64,000 nucleotides of DNA from Drechslerella dactyloides. Its lineage: Eukaryota > Ascomycota > Orbiliomycetes > Orbiliales > Orbiliaceae. Every line of letters begins with the position of its first letter. Positions within the stretch are counted from its first letter, which is position 1. Positions 60,540 to 64,000 of the stretch are shown here, in pieces. Position numbers and translations under genes: made by a program. The DNA is taken from NCBI GenBank assembly GCA_020064725.1, contig JAGTWJ010000008.1, forward strand, positions 2,542,001 through 2,606,000, read 5' to 3'. The notes below the pieces were generated by a model that had not been told where the DNA came from, made no database searches, and saw only the letters and a program-made list of their open reading frames with translations.

Positions 60540-62075
60540 GGATTATTTCTGGAAGTTTCTTTTCCTTTTATTTTTAAAGTAATTTTGTTTAATATATCCT
60601 ATCTTATTATATTAATAGTAGAAAAATATATTAGATTTCTTAGGTTTTTAATATTAAGTAATATTAAGATTTATAGATTTTAATTTATAGATTTTATTTA
60701 GTTTTTAAGAAGATTTTCTAATTTAGGTTTAATTTTATTAAGGTTTTTTGATATATTTATTAGGGTAATATTTGTTTAAATTATGATAAGATTTCTTTTA
60801 CTATAAATCTTTTTAAAATTAATATAGTATATTATTTAATTTAATAACTATAATTTATATTTTATAATAAATTATCTTTTTTTTTAAGAGTTTCTACTTG
60901 ATGATTTTTATTTTTAAGTTAGGTTTAAATTTTTCTCTAGTTCTATAGAATAAAGTATTATTATTATATTTAATAAAAAATATATATTAACTAGTTGAAT
61001 TATTAAAAATAAAATTATATTAATTTAGTTTATTTAAATTAGTTAAGTTTTTTAAAAGTTTTCTTAACTTTATTTTTATATTTATATTTTTATTTAAAGA
61101 AGTTTGTAAATTCCTAGAAGATATTAAAAATTTTATTAATTTCTAGAATTTATGTTTTTTGGTTTTTTTTTAGTATATTTTTATATATTTATTTATATAT
61201 TAAATAAATATTAAAAATATTTTTTTTAAAATATATTTCTATAAAATAAATCTTATACTATTTTATAGTAAATTATTTTTTATAAAAAAAAAAATAATTA
61301 CTAAGCTGATTGAGAAATTGATTAAGTTTCTTAAATTATTCTTTATATTTAATTAGATTTTTTATTTTTAATATTTTATTAAGTATTATTATAAAAATAG
61401 TTATAGTTCTATTTTCTTAAGCTTTTAATTTATTAACTGAAGTAAATCTAAAATTAATAAATAATATAAGATTTTAAATAATAATATTATTTATCTAGAT
61501 GTTAATTAGGGTTTTAATATATTTTATTATTTCTTTAAAGTTTCTTAATATAATTATTTTAATGTTTTTAACTATTATTAAGACTATTTATATATATTAT
61601 TAATATATTATAATTACTTTTTATTATATTATTTTAAAATTTTATTCTAGTTTTTACTTAGTATTATTTTCTAGTATAGTACTACTTACTTCTTTTAAAG
61701 TTTATATTTCTATATTTATTATGAATTTATTTTTATATTCTTATAAACTATCTATATATTTACTAGTTAATCTAAAAGGATTAGGATTTATTATATTATT
61801 ATTTTTTTATATATATAGTATTATCTAAGTTATTACTATAATTATTCTTTATTTATATATTCCTAGGATATAGAAATTGTTGATAGATTTTTTATATTTA
61901 TTATTTTTATTATCTAATACTAATTTAAAGTTATTATTATTTATAAGTAGTTCTTGTAGTTCTGTGTTGTAAAATTCTATTTTGTTTTTATATATTATAA
62001 AGAATTTATAAGTTATATTAAAGGTTATTATATACTTATTGTTTCTTCTTATTTACTAAAAGTGATTGGTTAAAA
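60540..62075 (-). pseudogene. gypsy gag with CCHC zinc knuckle, decayed
   Basis: On the minus strand at 60620-60579 the 14 codons read Y-Y-stop-Y-NKIG-Y-IKQN-Y. Reversing single C-to-T/G-to-A changes in thought gives the retroviral-type knuckle spacing C-x2-C-x4-H-x4-C, with all three Cys as TGC/TGT to TAC/TAT and His as CAT to TAT. Upstream in gag sense, near 61.3 kb, a segment like NLIKYKE-FKKLNQFLNQL resembles gypsy gag helices. Frames are interrupted. This lies directly after the 5' LTR as expected. Confidence 0.6.
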
Positions 62076-62676
62076 TGTTATATTTTAGCCTAAGACTAGA
62101 TTGAATATATTTTATTTTAAAATTTTTAACTTTCAGTTACTATTATATAGGGTTCTTAATAGAAAAAGATAAATATATATTGAGTATAATAATAGCTATA
62201 AAATAAAATATATAATAATAATAGTAAATAAACTGGTTATTAAGATACTATAGATTAGGTATTAACTAATGGTTCTTAAAAAAAAAGTTATCAATCTAAG
62301 ATAAAATATACTAGTTAAATATATAATATTTAATATATAAAATAATAAAGATATATTAATGTGTTGTGTTTAATATTTAATAATAAATACTAATTAAATT
62401 TTACTTAGTATTTAATAATAAGTACTAATTAAGTCCTACTTAGTACTTATGTATTAAGAGAAGAATAATAAAAGTTAGCCCCTTTATATAGTAATATCTT
62501 AGATATAAATCCCAGTTATATGTAGGCTTATCCTATATAAATGTGTGTTTTATATAGGAGTGCAATTTATAAGGTGTATGAGTACCATATTATTGTGTAC
62601 TTCTTGTGGGTTGGGTGCTGGTAAGGGAATATGGTCGGTACAGGATATTCGGGTGCTGAGCTGTTATCCCATAACA
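62076..62676 (-). repeat. 5' LTR of the gypsy element, 601 bp
   Basis: Starts TGTTATATTTTAGCCTAAGA (RIP-altered) and ends CTGTTATCCCATAACA (unaltered). The outer flank side is less mutated in both LTRs. Directly repeated with 47410-48010. Confidence 0.87.
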
Positions 62677-62681
62677 GTCTT
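62677..62681. repeat. target-site duplication GTCTT (right)
   Basis: Matches the five bases at 47405-47409. Confidence 0.85.
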
Positions 62682-64000
62682 AGAGAATATCTGGTTTCAA
62701 TTAAAAAGAAATTAATAGAGTAGAAATCAGTCTAACTAGTGATACACACCTTTATTTTTATTCTACATATATCCCACAGGATACATATAGAAAAGACAGT
62801 CTGGTTTACAAAAGAAAATTATATAAATATTAATCTGTTATCCAAAAAAATAATTCCAATCAAATTCCATTAGAATATAATCAAAGAATATTCTCTATAC
62901 TTATATATACAATAATAAACTAAAAGTTAATTTCATTACTTCTTAATCCTCTACAATATTATATATTACACAATAAAGATCACCTCCTCTATCTGGACCA
63001 TCTTTAGTCTGCTCATTATCAAAATAAATACATATAACAAAAGTCCCCTAGATCTTATCTTATCAATCAGGCACTAATAATAAGAGAAAAGCAGCCCAAA
63101 CATATGTCAAATACACAAACAGAAGAACTCTATTTTATAATAGTAGGCCTTACTATTCAAGATACTTCTAAGTCAATATTAATAAAAATAACTACTAATT
63201 TAACAAAAAAATTATATATAAAAATTATAATATTATCCCAGACTATCTAGCATCCTAGCCATTCTACTAGAGATTTATTAAAATATATATTAATAAATGT
63301 GATTCCTTATAAGTCTATAGCAGCTATTTTAGATTTAGCACCAGTAAATTATAAATTTTCTCTACTTTATAAAAAGATTCTATAATTTTTATAAAAGCAA
63401 CTAACAATCTATAGATTAATTTATCAGCTTTTGGAAATACCAAACTAACACAGACCCCCCCAGGTCCTTATATAAGGAAGTCTTAACTATAATAAAAACT
63501 ATAAATTTTTATAATAAAAGAAAAAAGCTAGCCTCTCTCAAAATTAAAAAAGCATAATATAAATCAGATATTTAGGTAAACACCACAATTCAGAATATAA
63601 CAACAGATTTGATTAACAGATTACACCTAATTAACCCTATTATAAACTATAATAATTAGAAAAAAGGGCCAGAACTATAGATTTTATATCAAAAAAATAA
63701 CACTAATAGAAACATACCTAAACAACTTAATACCAACTACCACAAAAAACCATATAAAAATAGTATAGAATAATATAATCCACTCCCACCACAAAACAAA
63801 TACAATATTACTACCTTATGTATTTAAATACTATTGTTCTCAGAAGAATATCACTATGCATACTAGTAACTGCCCTTAATCGAAATACCCGCCTTTAACA
63901 TAAAAGCATGCTAACATACTTTCTCACCAGTGCCAGGTACAAAGTAGATGTCCTGAATAGTGATACTTCAGTTTATTACTACCTCCTATTTATTAGATAA
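62682..64000. other. continuation of the island interrupted by the gypsy element, no gene
   Basis: Intermediate AT content, similar to 45.1-47.4 kb on the other side of the insertion. No open frame of note. The sequence becomes CA-rich on the plus strand, which suggests an older element mutated mainly on one strand. Confidence 0.4.

Larger units (their letters stand above)
47410..62676 (-). mobile_element. Ty3/Gypsy chromovirus retrotransposon, complete but RIP-decayed, with nested insertions
   Basis: Two 601-bp LTRs (47410-48010 and 62076-62676) in the same orientation and a GTCTT duplication on both sides mark a single 15267-bp insertion. On the minus strand the internal order is gag zinc knuckle (60.6 kb), reverse transcriptase (56.1-55.9 kb), RNase H (55.5 kb), integrase (54.6 kb), and GPY/F plus chromodomain (51.8-51.3 kb). 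This is the chromovirus order. Five insertions sit directly in it (48046, 48742, 51005, 51857, 57644), and one MITE (52556) sits inside the 51857 element. Without them the element is about 8.8 kb. All reading frames are interrupted by stops, so it cannot be autonomous. Confidence 0.88.

Overview
The window looks like a filamentous ascomycete (Pezizomycotina). The left 5.5 kb has ordinary base composition with short-intron, signal-peptide genes. The remaining ~58 kb is extremely AT-rich, gene-poor and packed with transposons whose reading frames are shredded by C-to-T / G-to-A transitions, as expected from repeat-induced point mutation (RIP). No tRNA, rRNA, CRISPR or bacterial operon structure is seen, apart from a tRNA-like repeat.

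Region 1 (1-5.9 kb) holds two genes for secreted proteins. One (472-1096, +) has a signal peptide, a 53-bp intron and a body resembling Hcp, the tube protein of bacterial type VI secretion; it carries an apparent one-base frameshift. The other (1985-2836, -) is a 283-aa secreted protein with a nidogen-like beta-sandwich. A short coding-like fragment lies at 4960-5199.

Region 2 (about 6-32 kb) is RIP-degraded. It contains four full-length Fot1/pogo-type DNA transposons (7090, 9797, 21615, 25751), two foldback non-autonomous elements (15745-17067 and 18086-19180), gypsy-type LTR copies (12405-14095) and a tRNA-like repeat pair around 21.3 and 23.6 kb.

Region 3 (about 32-47.4 kb) alternates less-mutated islands with AT-rich stretches. 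It holds a minisatellite, a Copia-like LTR, an unrecognised repeat with a decayed reading frame, and a second interrupted frame.

Region 4 (47410-62676) is one complete but decayed chromodomain-bearing Ty3/Gypsy retrotransposon on the minus strand. It has 601-bp LTRs and a GTCTT target duplication. Three full-length Fot1-type elements (48742, 51857, 57644) and three copies of a 249-bp MITE lie inside it, one of those MITEs within a Fot1-type element.

The most unusual system is the Fot1/pogo family and its dependants. All seven autonomous copies are 1891-1892 bp and flanked by TA. Their ends are built from two tandem iterons whose variable core differs between subfamilies. Four nearly identical 249-bp MITEs carry one tip of each terminus class, and two foldback elements share one core behind different tips. 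Small non-autonomous passengers thus seem to exchange transposase-recognition ends, while the longer copies are destroyed by RIP.
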